From contig NZ_JAAAFX010000004.1 of assembly GCF_019352895.1 (NCBI RefSeq), positions 646,214 through 710,213 of the forward strand: 64,000 bases of DNA. The letters run 5' to 3'. This document shows, piece by piece, positions 20,939 through 31,280 of the stretch; positions within the stretch are counted from its first letter, which is position 1; every line of letters begins with the position of its first letter. The position numbers were made by a program, and so were the translations under genes. The notes beneath the pieces are model-generated. The model was not told the origin of the DNA. It saw only the letters and a list, made by a program, of their open reading frames with translations, and searched no databases. This stretch comes from Variovorax boronicumulans (lineage in GTDB: Bacteria; Pseudomonadota; Gammaproteobacteria; Burkholderiales; Burkholderiaceae_C).

Positions 20939-23026
20939 GTGAGAGAACAACATCCAACCCACGCCCGCCTGGGCCGCGCCGCCATCGGCCTGAGCCTGGC
21001 CGTCCTGCTGGCCGCCTGCGGCGGCGGCAGCGGTGGCAACACGAGCACGCCGGAGCAGCCGCCCACGCCGCCCGTGACGCCGGTCGATCCTCCTGCACCG
21101 CCCCCCACGCCCTCGACGGTCAGCAAGGCATTGCTGATCGGCGTCGACGGCGTGCAGTACGAAGCCCTGCAACAGGCGCTGGGCGCGACGCGCATGCCCG
21201 CGCTGCAGGGCCTGGGCACGCTGCTGCCGGCCTACACCGGCGGCGTACTGGGCAGCGCCACGCAGCAGCAGGCGACCGCCGGACCGGGCTGGGCCACGCT
21301 GCTGACCGGCACCTGGGCCGACCGCCACGAGATCCGCTCCAACTACGAAGGCCAGGCCTTCAGCGCCGACACGGTGTTCAAGCAGCTCAAGTCCGTGCAG
21401 GCCGGCGCGCGCACCGCCACCATCGCCAGCTGGGGCGGCCTGCCGCAGCTGCTGCGCGCCGACCGCGCGGCGGGCTACCTCGACATGGCCAAGGATTGCG
21501 CCGGCGACGACGCCTGCGTGGGCAGCGAGACCTCGGCCGCCATCGCCTCCGGCGATTACGCATTGGTGGTCGCCGACTTCCAGGGTCCGGCCCAGGTCGC
21601 CGACGTGGCCGGCTACGGCAGCGACTACCAGAACGCCCTGGCCACGCTGGACCGCCGCCTGGCCGCCGTGCGCACCACGCTGGCCAGCCGCCGCCAGGCG
21701 CACCCCGAGGAAGACTGGCTGGTGATCGTCGCGGGCACCCATGGCCTGGGCGCCACCGGCGTCGCCGACGGCATTCCGATGCCGTCGAACCTCGCCACCT
21801 TCGTGGCGCTCGACCGTCCCGCCAACCTCGCGGTCACCGCGCCCCCCACGCTGCCGACGGCGATCGCGCCGTGGTACGCCTATGCGGCCCCGACCGACAT
21901 CGCGCCCACGCTGCTGACCCACCTGTCGGCCCGCCCCGCCGCCAACGCCTACGCCATCGACGGCAGCCCGCTGGTCGGCCCGTCGGCGGTACGGCAGCTC
22001 CAGGCCGCGACCAACGAGGCCCGCAGTGGCGTGGTGCTGGGCTGGACCCTGCCGACGCCGCCGGCCGCGCTCACGGTGCTGCGCGACGGCGAAGTGCTGG
22101 CCACCCTTCCCGCCGACGCGACCGGCTACGAGGACACGGCGATGAAGCCTGCGGCCAGCGGCTTCTACACCTACAACTACACGGTAGTGGCGGGCAGCGT
22201 GCCCACCTCGCTGCGCGCCACGCTGGACTACAAGAAGCCGGAGCCGCCGATCGAGCTGCTCGCCAGCCTGCGCGACGGCCTCACGCACCTGTTCGCGCTG
22301 CAGGGCGCGCTGGCCGACCGCATCGACGCCGGCACGGTCTTCACGCCCTGGGTCACGGCTGCCGCGCCGGTCTACACCGCCGCCGGCGATGCGCCCTTCA
22401 AGGGCACGGGCCGCGCGCTGGCCTCGACCAACTACGCCGGGCCCACGGTCTGCGCGTCCTGCGACGGCGGCCTGCGCATCCCGACCGCGAAGGTCACCAG
22501 CACCAGCACCTCCTTCAGCTTCGGCTTCTGGTTCCGCTCCGACGCCACGCGCTCGGGCATGCCGATCGTGTCGAACAAGAACTGGGGCAGCGGCGTCAAC
22601 CCCGGCATCGCGCTGGGGCAGTACGGCAGCGCCATCCGCTTCAACATCGGCAAGGGCGGCACGCGCCTGGGCGACAAGGACCTCAATTTCAGCGCCAACA
22701 CCTGGGTCTACGCCGCGATGACGGTCGACATCCCGGCCCTCAAAGCGACCTACTACGTGTTCGATCCGGTGCTCGGCATGCAGAGCAGTTCGGGCACGCT
22801 GACGGCGGACTACGTGGCGGCACTGAACGGCCTCAACAACGGCTTCTCGCTGAACGAGGACGGCGACGGCGGCTACGGCCCGGGCTACCGCAACGGCAAC
22901 GCCAGCAACACCATCGGCGGCCGCTTCGACTACAGCGAGTTCGGCAGCTGGAACCGCGCGCTGACCCTGGCCGAGATCACCTCGATCGCGCGCTCGGGCA
23001 AGTCGATCACCACGCTGCTGCCATGA
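20939..23026 (+). CDS. Alkaline-phosphatase-superfamily lipoprotein with C-terminal LamG-like domain
   Basis: 695 residues from a GTG start. The lipobox LLAAC (Cys27) is followed by GGGSGG and a Pro/Thr-rich linker to about residue 60, as in the two small lipoproteins nearby. Residues 63-350 have the phosphodiesterase/alkaline phosphatase fold: first metal Asp70 (GVDG) and a likely nucleophile Thr113 (ATAGPGWATLLTG). The family's DxxGH motif reads DFQGP (213-217) and the DHG motif reads THG (267-269), so two metal ligands appear replaced. From about 430 a concanavalin/LamG-like domain ends with FSLNEDGDGGYG and SEFGSWNRALT. It may be a phosphodiesterase with altered metal sites or a binding protein. 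It lies inside the ABC/phospholipase operon and its stop is 11 bp before the second small lipoprotein. Confidence 0.8.
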   Translation: MREQHPTHARLGRAAIGLSLAVLLAACGGGSGGNTSTPEQPPTPPVTPVDPPAPPPTPSTVSKALLIGVDGVQYEALQQALGATRMPALQGLGTLLPAYTGGVLGSATQQQATAGPGWATLLTGTWADRHEIRSNYEGQAFSADTVFKQLKSVQAGARTATIASWGGLPQLLRADRAAGYLDMAKDCAGDDACVGSETSAAIASGDYALVVADFQGPAQVADVAGYGSDYQNALATLDRRLAAVRTTLASRRQAHPEEDWLVIVAGTHGLGATGVADGIPMPSNLATFVALDRPANLAVTAPPTLPTAIAPWYAYAAPTDIAPTLLTHLSARPAANAYAIDGSPLVGPSAVRQLQAATNEARSGVVLGWTLPTPPAALTVLRDGEVLATLPADATGYEDTAMKPAASGFYTYNYTVVAGSVPTSLRATLDYKKPEPPIELLASLRDGLTHLFALQGALADRIDAGTVFTPWVTAAAPVYTAAGDAPFKGTGRALASTNYAGPTVCASCDGGLRIPTAKVTSTSTSFSFGFWFRSDATRSGMPIVSNKNWGSGVNPGIALGQYGSAIRFNIGKGGTRLGDKDLNFSANTWVYAAMTVDIPALKATYYVFDPVLGMQSSSGTLTADYVAALNGLNNGFSLNEDGDGGYGPGYRNGNASNTIGGRFDYSEFGSWNRALTLAEITSIARSGKSITTLLP

Positions 23027-23037
23027 CGGAGGCCCGC

Positions 23038-23331
23038 ATGCAGACGCTTGGCACCGCCCCGGCTTCGCGCCCCGCCGCCTGGCGGTGGCTCTCGACCGCG
23101 GCGCTCGCCTGCGCGCTGGCCGCCTGCGGCGGTGGCAGCGGCGGCGCCGCTCCCGCCGACCCGGCCACGGGCGACGGCAACCCGGGCGGCGACACGCCCA
23201 CGGTGGTGGTCACGCCCAACGACCCGGCCACCGCCGGCCCGCCTGCCGACGCACTGACGCCGCCGGGCGAAACGCCGCAAGACCCTTCCACCCCGCCCCG
23301 GCGCCCTGCATCGGTGCGCTGCGCGCCCTGA
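23038..23331 (+). CDS. Small proline-rich lipoprotein ending in RCAP, paired with phospholipase C 2
   Basis: 97 residues. The start at 23038 has GGAGG 5 bp upstream; an alternative ATG at 23023 overlaps the previous stop. The signal (LSTAALACALAAC) ends in a lipobox Cys, followed by GGGSGG, an Ala/Pro/Asp/Thr-rich disordered stretch and the ending RPASVRCAP. It shares only the lipobox, GGGSGG and the last four residues with the 69-aa protein at 16283, but holds the same place, 17 bp before a Tat phospholipase C gene. The conserved terminal Cys could form a disulfide with the partner. Function unknown. Confidence 0.8.
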   Translation: MQTLGTAPASRPAAWRWLSTAALACALAACGGGSGGAAPADPATGDGNPGGDTPTVVVTPNDPATAGPPADALTPPGETPQDPSTPPRRPASVRCAP

Positions 23332-23348
23332 GTTCCCGAGATCCGTCC

Positions 23349-25472
23349 ATGAAGAAGAACGACGACCATTCCCCAAGCCGCCGCGGCTTCCTGCGCGCCG
23401 CCACCGGCACGGCCGGTGCCGCCGCCGCGCTGGGCCTACTGCCGCCCAGCATACGCCGCGCGCTGGCCATCCCGGCCGCGCAGGACACCGGCACGATCAA
23501 CGATGTACAGCACGTGGTGATCCTGATGCAGGAGAACCGCTCCTTCGACCACTACTTCGGCACGCTGCGCGGCGTGCGCGGCTTCGGCGACCGCTTCCCG
23601 GTGCCGCTGGCCAACGGCCAGCCGGTCTGGAACCAGCCGGCCACCAGCGGCAGCGCGACCTGCCTGCCCTTCCACTACGACACCACCCGCACCAGCGCGC
23701 AGCGCACCACCGGCATGGCCCACAGCTGGGCCGACGGCCAGCAGGCCTGGAACGGCGGGCGCATGAACCAGTGGGTGGCGGCCAAGACGGCGCGCGCGCT
23801 GGGCCACTACAAGGAAAGCGACATGCCTTTCCAGTTCGCGCTGGCCAACGCCTTCACGGTGTGCGATGCCTACCACTGCAGCGAACTCACGGGCACCAAC
23901 TCGAACCGGCTGTTCCTCTGGACCGGCACCAACGACCCGCTGGGCCAGGGTGGCGGCCCGGCCATCGACAACACCAACGACGACCTCGCCAACGCGCCGG
24001 GCTACAGCTGGACCACCTACCCCGAGCGGCTGGAGGCCGCGGGCATCCGCTGGCAGGTCTACCAGGACATGGCGGACAACTACACCGACAACCCGCTTGA
24101 AGGCTTCACCAACTACCGCAACGCCTACTACACGGCCACGCCGAACGCGGCCCAGGCCTCGCTCAAGGCCCGCGCGCTGTCGACCCGCTCGCTGGACGAC
24201 CTGCGCGCCGATGTGACGGGCGGCACGCTGCCGCAGGTCAGCTGGATCGTGGCGCCGGCCAAGTACTCCGAACACCCCGGACCCTCGTCGCCGCTGTGGG
24301 GCGCCGAGTACACCTCGCGCGTGCTGGACGCGCTCACCGCCGACCCGGCGGTCTGGAGCAAGACCGTGCTGTTCGTCATGTTCGACGAGAACGACGGCTA
24401 CTTCGACCACATGCCGCCGCCCGCCATCCCCTCGCTCAACGACGACGGTACGCCGGCCGGCCAGAGCACGGTGTCGACGCTCGGCGAGCGCAACGACCTC
24501 AAGGCGCCCTACCGCGGCTCGCCCTACGGCATGGGCTGGCGCGTGCCGATGTACGTGGTGTCGCCCTGGAGCCGCGGCGGCTGGGTCGACTCCCAGGTCG
24601 CCGACCACACCTCGGTGATCCGCTTCCTCGAAGTCCGCTTCGGCGTGGTCGAGCCCAACATCAGCGCCTGGCGCCGTGCGGTCAGCAGCGACCTGCTCTC
24701 CTGCTTCAACTTCGCCACCCCCAACGCCACGCTGCCCGAGCTGCCGGTGATCACCAGCGCCGCGGCGGACGCGGCCATTGCGCAACAACTGACCTATCCG
24801 ACGCCGTCGGCGCCCGCCCCGGGCACCGGCAGCCTGCCACTGCAAGCCAGCGGCGTGCGCTACTCGCGCGCCCTGCCCTACGAACTGCACACCAGCGGCC
24901 GGCCCGACGTGGCGCGCCAGCAGTTCTGGCTGGTGTTCAGCAACACCGGCAAGGCGGGCGCGGTGTTCCATGTCTACAACCACCTCGCGCTCAACGCGGT
25001 GCCGCGCCGCTACACGGTCGAGGCCGGCAAGATGCTCAACGACAGCTGGGCGGTGGCCAGGGACGGCGGCTACGACCTGTCGGTGTTCGGCCCCAACGGC
25101 TTCTTCCGGCGCTTCCGCGGCAAGCTGCCGGCCACGCTGGCCGGCGGCGCGGGCCTGCCCGAGACCCGCGTCTGCTACGACACGGCCAACGGCGAGGTCT
25201 ACCTCGAACTGCAGAACCTCGGCAACATCGCCTGCACCGTGCGCATCGCCCCCGCGGCCTACCGCACCGACGGCCCCTGGACCTTCACGCTGGCGCCGGG
25301 CCAGGTCGTGCAGCAGCGCTGGGACCTGAGCTACAGCCGGCAGTGGTACGACTTCGTCGTGAGCGCCAACGCCGACGACGGCGACGTCTACCTGCGCCGC
25401 TTCGCCGGCCGGGTGGAGACGGGCGCGGACGGCATCAGCGACCCCGCGATGGGGCTGCTCGCACCGGCCTGA
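23349..25472 (+). CDS. Tat-exported phospholipase C, phosphocholine-specific type, second copy
   Basis: 707 residues. The twin-arginine signal (SRRGFLRAATGTAGAAAALG) is followed by the same catalytic motifs as the first copy: HVVILMQENRSFDHYFG, TGTNSNR, SEHPGPSSP and FDENDGYFDHMPPP. The C-terminal domains end in SDPAMG. By eye it shares over half its residues with the 735-aa enzyme at 16524. It lies between the binding protein and the ATPase of one ABC importer, which ties lipid hydrolysis to uptake of the product. The paired small lipoprotein precedes it. It probably has a different head-group or lipid preference from copy 1, but this cannot be read from sequence. Confidence 0.93.
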   Translation: MKKNDDHSPSRRGFLRAATGTAGAAAALGLLPPSIRRALAIPAAQDTGTINDVQHVVILMQENRSFDHYFGTLRGVRGFGDRFPVPLANGQPVWNQPATSGSATCLPFHYDTTRTSAQRTTGMAHSWADGQQAWNGGRMNQWVAAKTARALGHYKESDMPFQFALANAFTVCDAYHCSELTGTNSNRLFLWTGTNDPLGQGGGPAIDNTNDDLANAPGYSWTTYPERLEAAGIRWQVYQDMADNYTDNPLEGFTNYRNAYYTATPNAAQASLKARALSTRSLDDLRADVTGGTLPQVSWIVAPAKYSEHPGPSSPLWGAEYTSRVLDALTADPAVWSKTVLFVMFDENDGYFDHMPPPAIPSLNDDGTPAGQSTVSTLGERNDLKAPYRGSPYGMGWRVPMYVVSPWSRGGWVDSQVADHTSVIRFLEVRFGVVEPNISAWRRAVSSDLLSCFNFATPNATLPELPVITSAAADAAIAQQLTYPTPSAPAPGTGSLPLQASGVRYSRALPYELHTSGRPDVARQQFWLVFSNTGKAGAVFHVYNHLALNAVPRRYTVEAGKMLNDSWAVARDGGYDLSVFGPNGFFRRFRGKLPATLAGGAGLPETRVCYDTANGEVYLELQNLGNIACTVRIAPAAYRTDGPWTFTLAPGQVVQQRWDLSYSRQWYDFVVSANADDGDVYLRRFAGRVETGADGISDPAMGLLAPA

Positions 25473-25512
25473 GGCGCACCGCCGCAATCGAAGAACAAGG
25501 AACAGAAACGAC

Positions 25513-26516
<1,004 letters not shown>

Positions 26517-26520
<4 letters not shown>

Positions 26521-28172
26521 CGCCCTCGCTGCCCCTGCACGTCGCCGACCGCTGGCTGCTGCGCGCCTGCCTGTGGCTGCCGCTGGCCGGGCTGCTGCTG
26601 TTCTTCGGCCTGCCGATGCTGGCCATCGCCTGGCGCAGCCTGGTGCAGGACGGCGCGGGCGGGGGCATCGGGCTGGGCAACTACGCGGCGCTGTGGGACG
26701 CGCCAGGCGTCTGGCGCGCGCTGGGCAACAGCCTGCTGCTGGGCGGCGCGACCACGGTGGTCACGCTGCTGCTGGCCTTCGTCGTGGCCTTCGGCATCGA
26801 GCGCACCTGCATGCCCGGGCGCAACTTCACCGCCATCGGCATGTCGCTGCCGGTGCTCGCGCCCTCGCTGGTGCTGGGCCTGGGCCTGATCTTCCTGCTG
26901 GGGCGCAACGGCGTGGTCGGCAAGGCCTTCGGCGTGCGGCCCGAGATCTACGGCTTCTGGGGCCTGCTGATCGCCGACGTGCTCTACGCACTGCCGCAGG
27001 CGGTGCTGATCCTGCGCACTGCGCTGCGCCACGGTGACGCGCGCCAGTACGACGCGGCCGAGGTGCTGGGCGCCACGCCCTGGCGACAGTTCGTCGACAT
27101 CACGCTGCCGGGGGTGCGCTACGGCGTGCTGAGCGCAGGCTTCGTGGTGTTCACGCTGACCATCACCGACTTCGGCAACGCGGTGGTGATCGGCGGCAAC
27201 TTCCAGGTGCTGGCCACCGAGATCTACAACCAAGTCAGCGGCCAGATGAAGTTCGGCATGGGCGCGGTGATCGGCATCGTGCTGCTGGTGCCGGCCGCGC
27301 TGTCGGTGGCCATCGAGCACCTGGCGGCGCAGCGCCAGGCCGGCCTGGGCGCCGAATCGGCCCAGCCGCCGGTCCCCAAGCCCCGGCCGGCGCGCGACGG
27401 CGCCTTCTTCGCGGCTTCGCTGCTGATCGTGGGCGCGATCTACGCGGTGGTGCTGACGGTGGTGGTGGCGAGCTTCATCCGGCTCTGGCCCTACCGGCTC
27501 GACCTCACGCTCAAGCACTACGACATCCAGATCGCGGGCGGCTACGCACCGCTGTGGACCTCGATCCTGGTCTCGCTGATCGCCGCGGTGGTGGGCACGC
27601 TGCTGCTGTTCCTGCTGGCCTTCGGCGTGCAGCGGCTGCCCGGGCGCACCGCCAACGCGGCGCGGCTGCTGAGCGCGCTGCCGGTGGCCGTGCCCGGCCT
27701 GGTGCTGGGCCTGGCCTACGTCTTCACCTTCAATTCGGCCGCCATGCCCTGGGGCCTGCTCTACGGCAGCGCGGTGCTGCTGGCGATGTGCAACTACTAC
27801 CACCACCACACGCAGGGATTTGTGAGCATGATGACGGGCATGCGCACCGTCCCCGTCGCCCTCGAAGACGCCACCACGGTGCTGGGCGGCGGCGTGGCGC
27901 GCGTGCTGGCCGACGTCTACTGGCCCGCGCTGCGTACCACGCTGCTGGCCATTGCGGTGTTCCTGTTCATGCGCTCGATGGTCACGCTGTCGGCCGTGAT
28001 CTTCCTGATCACGCCCTCGCTCACGCTGAGCGCGGTCACGGTGATGCGGCTCGACGAGGCCGGCTTCACTTCCCAGGCCGCGGCCTTCTCCACCTGCATC
28101 ATGGCGGTGGTCGGCGCGATGGCGCTGCTGCTGCACCTGATCACGCGCCGCCCCGTGCCGGCCGCCCACTGA
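26517..28172 (+). CDS. ABC transporter permease, fused two-domain (PhnUV/FbpB-like)
   Basis: 551 residues with about 12 hydrophobic helices in two halves, each carrying an EAA loop: DAAEVLGATPWRQFVDITLPGVR in the first and EDATTVLGGGVARVLADVYWPAL in the second. One polypeptide thus supplies both membrane halves, as in permeases annotated for 2-aminoethylphosphonate or iron. It overlaps the ATPase stop (ATGA) and is followed 22 bp later by the DeoR regulator gene. Confidence 0.92.
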
Positions 28173-28194
28173 AACCCGTACCGTTTTGTCCACC

Positions 28195-28971
28195 ATGCTT
28201 CAAGAAGAACGATTCCTGCGCATCCGCAACCTGCTGGCCACCTTCTCGCGCGTGAGCGTCGAGCGCATCGTGCAGGACCTCTCGGTCTCGCGCGAGACCG
28301 TGCGGCGCGACCTGCTCGAACTCGAAGGCACGGGCGAGCTGCGCCGCGTGCACGGCGGCGCCGTCGCCACCGGCCCCGAACCCGAGGCGCCGCTGGCCGT
28401 GCGGCTGGTGGCGCGCCAGAAGGAGAAGCGCGCCATCGCCAAGGCCGCGGTCGGCCTGCTGCGCCCGGGCCAGACGCTGTTCCTCGACGCCGGCAGCACC
28501 ACCGCGATCCTGGCCGAGGAAATCGCCATGCTCAGCGGCATGACGGTGATCACCAACTCGCTGAACATCGCGCTCAAGCTGGCCGGTGCCGACGAGGGCC
28601 GCAGCTCGCACAACGTGGTGCGCCTGCTGGGCGGCGGCATCGACGTGGGCACGCAGGCCACGCACGGCGACGGCACGCTGGAGGACATCCGCCGCTTCCG
28701 GGTCGACGTGGCGCTGATGTCGCCCGTGGGCCTGCACGCCAAGCACGGCGCGATGAGCTTCGCGCACCACGAGGCCGCGGTGGCGCGCGCCATGGCCGAG
28801 CAGGCGCAGCAACTGGTGATCCTGGCCGACCACAGCAAGATCGGCGTGGCCAGCCGCGTGACCTACGCGCGCTGCGCCGACATCGACGTCATCGTGACCG
28901 ACGCCAAGGCGCGCGGCGTGGCGGCGCTGGCCGGCCTGCGCAAGGCCTGCGAGCGCGTCATCGTCGCCTGA
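28195..28971 (+). CDS. DeoR/GlpR-family transcriptional regulator
   Basis: 258 residues. An N-terminal winged helix (ERFLRIRNLLATFSRVSVERIVQDLSVSRETVRRDL) carries the DeoR signature ending in GELRRVHGGAV. The C-terminal sugar-phosphate-isomerase-like domain has FLDAGSTT and ADHSKIG, the effector-binding segments of DeoR proteins, which usually sense a phosphorylated metabolite. It lies between the importer and EutBC in the same operon. It probably represses this locus; the twin TTGTGGATnTTGTTGCAA motif in both leaders is a candidate site. Phosphoethanolamine as effector would fit, by inference. Confidence 0.9.
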   Translation: MLQEERFLRIRNLLATFSRVSVERIVQDLSVSRETVRRDLLELEGTGELRRVHGGAVATGPEPEAPLAVRLVARQKEKRAIAKAAVGLLRPGQTLFLDAGSTTAILAEEIAMLSGMTVITNSLNIALKLAGADEGRSSHNVVRLLGGGIDVGTQATHGDGTLEDIRRFRVDVALMSPVGLHAKHGAMSFAHHEAAVARAMAEQAQQLVILADHSKIGVASRVTYARCADIDVIVTDAKARGVAALAGLRKACERVIVA

Positions 28972-28990
28972 GCCCCCACGGACCCGCGCC

Positions 28991-30397
28991 ATGCCCTACC
29001 GCCACACCCTCGGCACCGCCACCTGGGCCTTCTCCGACCTGCGCACGCTGATGGCCAAGGCCACGCCGGCGCGCTCGGGTGACGTGCTGGCGGGGCTGGC
29101 GGCGGCGAATGCGGTGGAGCGCATGGCCGCGCGCATGTGCCTGGCCGAGGTGCCGCTGCGGCGCTTCCTCGAGGAGCTGCTGGTGCCCTACGAAAGCGAC
29201 GAGGTCACGCGGCTGATCGTCGACACGCACGACGCCGCGGCCTTCGCGCCGATCGCGCACCTCACGGTCGGCGACTTCCGCGACTGGCTGCTGTCCGAGG
29301 CGGCCGACAGCGCGATGCTGGCGCGCGTGGCGCCCGGCATCACGCCCGAGATGGCGGCCGCGGTGAGCAAGCTGATGCGCCAGCAGGACCTGATCCTGGT
29401 GGCGCGCAAGTGCCGCGTGGTCACACGCTTTCGCAACACCCTCGGCCTGCCCGGCCACCTGGCGGTGCGGCTGCAGCCCAACCACCCGACCGACGACCTG
29501 CGCGGCATCGCGGCCTCGATGGTCGACGGCCTGCTCTACGGTGCGGGCGACGCGGTGATCGGCATCAACCCCGCGACCGACAGCCTGCCCGCGCTCACGC
29601 GGCTGGTGCACATGCTCGACGAGCTGATCGCCAAGCTGGGCATCCCCACGCAGTCCTGCGTGCTCACGCACGTGACCAACACCGTGCAGATGATCGAACA
29701 GGGCGCGCCGGTCGACCTGGTGTTCCAGTCGGTGGCCGGCACCCAGAAGGCCAACACCAGCTTCGGCATCGACCTGGCGCTGCTGCGCGAGGCGCACGAC
29801 GCCGCGCTGTCGCTGCGGCGCGGCCCGCTGGGCGACAACGTGATGTATTTCGAGACCGGCCAGGGCAGCGCGCTGTCGGCCGATGCGCACCACGGCGTCG
29901 ACCAGCAGACCTGCGAGGCGCGTGCCTATGCGGTGGCGCGCGCCTTCCGGCCGCTGCTGGTGAACACCGTCGTCGGCTTCATCGGGCCCGAGTACCTGTA
30001 CGACGGCAAGCAGATCGTCCGCGCCGGCTTGGAGGACCACTTCTGCGGCAAGCTCATGGGCCTGCCGCTGGGCTGCGACGTCTGCTACACCAACCATGCC
30101 GAGGCCGACTCCGACGACATGGACGCGCTGATGACGCTGCTGGGCACGGCCGGCCTGACCTTCCTCATGGGCGTGCCGGGCGCCGACGACATCATGCTCA
30201 ACTACCAGAGCACCTCCTTCCACGACGCGCTCTACCTGCGCGAGCTGCTGGGCCTGAAACGCGCCCCCGAGTTCGAGGCCTGGCTGCAGGCGATGCAGCT
30301 GAGCGATGCGAGTGGCCGCATGCTGCCGCTGACGGCGCAGCACCCGGCGCTGCAGCAGATGCGCCAGCTGCGCATCGGCGACGGAGGCACGCCATGA
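28991..30397 (+). CDS. eutB: Ethanolamine ammonia-lyase large subunit EutB
   Basis: 468 residues, slightly longer than the enterobacterial protein. It forms the catalytic TIM-barrel subunit of the adenosylcobalamin enzyme that turns ethanolamine into acetaldehyde and ammonia. Family segments are intact: LQPNHPTDD, INPATDS, QKANTSFGIDLALL, FIGPEYLYDGKQI and CDVCYTNHAEADSDD. EutC overlaps it by 4 bp. No microcompartment shell gene, EutA reactivase or acetaldehyde dehydrogenase is in the window, so this is a short Eut system whose acetaldehyde must be oxidised by an enzyme encoded elsewhere. Confidence 0.95.
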   Translation: MPYRHTLGTATWAFSDLRTLMAKATPARSGDVLAGLAAANAVERMAARMCLAEVPLRRFLEELLVPYESDEVTRLIVDTHDAAAFAPIAHLTVGDFRDWLLSEAADSAMLARVAPGITPEMAAAVSKLMRQQDLILVARKCRVVTRFRNTLGLPGHLAVRLQPNHPTDDLRGIAASMVDGLLYGAGDAVIGINPATDSLPALTRLVHMLDELIAKLGIPTQSCVLTHVTNTVQMIEQGAPVDLVFQSVAGTQKANTSFGIDLALLREAHDAALSLRRGPLGDNVMYFETGQGSALSADAHHGVDQQTCEARAYAVARAFRPLLVNTVVGFIGPEYLYDGKQIVRAGLEDHFCGKLMGLPLGCDVCYTNHAEADSDDMDALMTLLGTAGLTFLMGVPGADDIMLNYQSTSFHDALYLRELLGLKRAPEFEAWLQAMQLSDASGRMLPLTAQHPALQQMRQLRIGDGGTP

Positions 30398-31179
30398 CCG
30401 ACGCCGATCCCTGGGACGACCTGCGCGCCTACACCGCGGCCCGGCTGGCTTTGGGCCGCAGCGGCGCCAGCATGCCCACGGGCGAGCTGTTGCGCTTCGG
30501 CTTCGCCCATGCGCAGGCGCGCGACGCGGTGCATGCGGCCCTCGACGTCGACGCACTCGCGCAGGCGCTGGCCGACGACGGCCTGGCCAGCGTGCCCGTC
30601 CACAGCGCCGCGCCCGATCGCGCGGCCTACCTGCTGCGGCCCGACCTGGGACGGCGCCTGGACGATGCGAGCGTGCAGGCGCTGCGCATGGCTGCGGGCC
30701 CGAGCCCGGTGGCCGGCTGCGACCTGCTGCTGGTGGTGGGCGACGGCCTGTCCTCGCTGGCGGTCGAGCGCAATGCCCGCCCGCTGATCGCCGCGCTGCG
30801 CACGCACGCGCCCGCCGACTGGCGCCTCGGCCCGGTGGTGATCGCGCAGCAGGCGCGCGTGGCACTGGCCGACGAGGCCGGCGCGCTGCTCGGCGCGCAA
30901 CTGGTGGCGATGCTGATCGGCGAGCGCCCCGGCCTGAGTTCGCCCGACAGCCTGGGCCTGTACCTGACCTGGCAGCCCGCGGTCGGCCGCCACGACGCCG
31001 AGCGCAACTGCATCTCGAACATCCGGCCCGAGGGCCTGGACCCCGAAACCGCCGCCCGCCGCTTCTGGTGGCTGGCCCGCGAAGCCAAGCGCCTGCAGCT
31101 CACCGGCGTGCAGCTCAAGGACCGCAGCGACCACGCCGTGATCGCGGCCCCGCCCGCCTCGCCTTCGCTGCCCGACTGA
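30394..31179 (+). CDS. eutC: Ethanolamine ammonia-lyase small subunit EutC
   Basis: 261 residues. Recognisable EutC segments are ALGRSGASMPTGELLRFGFAHAQARDAV near the start, LLVVGDGLSS, GPVVIAQQARVALADE, GERPGLSSPDSLGLYLTW and NCISNIRPEGL. It completes the cobalamin-binding enzyme with EutB, with which it is translationally coupled (ATGA). It is the last enzyme gene of the operon that starts at the 19.6-kb Pho box. Confidence 0.95.
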   Translation: MTDADPWDDLRAYTAARLALGRSGASMPTGELLRFGFAHAQARDAVHAALDVDALAQALADDGLASVPVHSAAPDRAAYLLRPDLGRRLDDASVQALRMAAGPSPVAGCDLLLVVGDGLSSLAVERNARPLIAALRTHAPADWRLGPVVIAQQARVALADEAGALLGAQLVAMLIGERPGLSSPDSLGLYLTWQPAVGRHDAERNCISNIRPEGLDPETAARRFWWLAREAKRLQLTGVQLKDRSDHAVIAAPPASPSLPD

Positions 31180-31198
31180 TTCACCGTTGTTCCCCCCG

Positions 31199-31224
31199 CC
31201 TGCGCAGGAATCCGCCTGCGCAGG
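31199..31224. repeat. Doubled palindrome CCTGCGCAGG
   Basis: Two copies of the self-complementary CCTGCGCAGG, 6 nt apart, lie 20 bp after eutC. They can pair with each other into a 10-bp stem, so they may end or attenuate the Eut transcript. No T-run follows. Confidence 0.45.
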
Positions 31225-31280
31225 GCCTCGCCTCGTCGGTGGCCACCAGCCGCCGCGTCCTTAAAAATGGAGTTTTCCCA

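Noticed and set aside
16524..25472. The two phospholipase genes as a recent tandem duplication
   Set aside because: Protein identity is moderate, base composition differs and unrelated genes lie between; they are old paralogues or separate arrivals.
28991..31179. Bacterial microcompartment locus
   Set aside because: No BMC shell-type protein (EutMNLSK-like) is encoded in the window.
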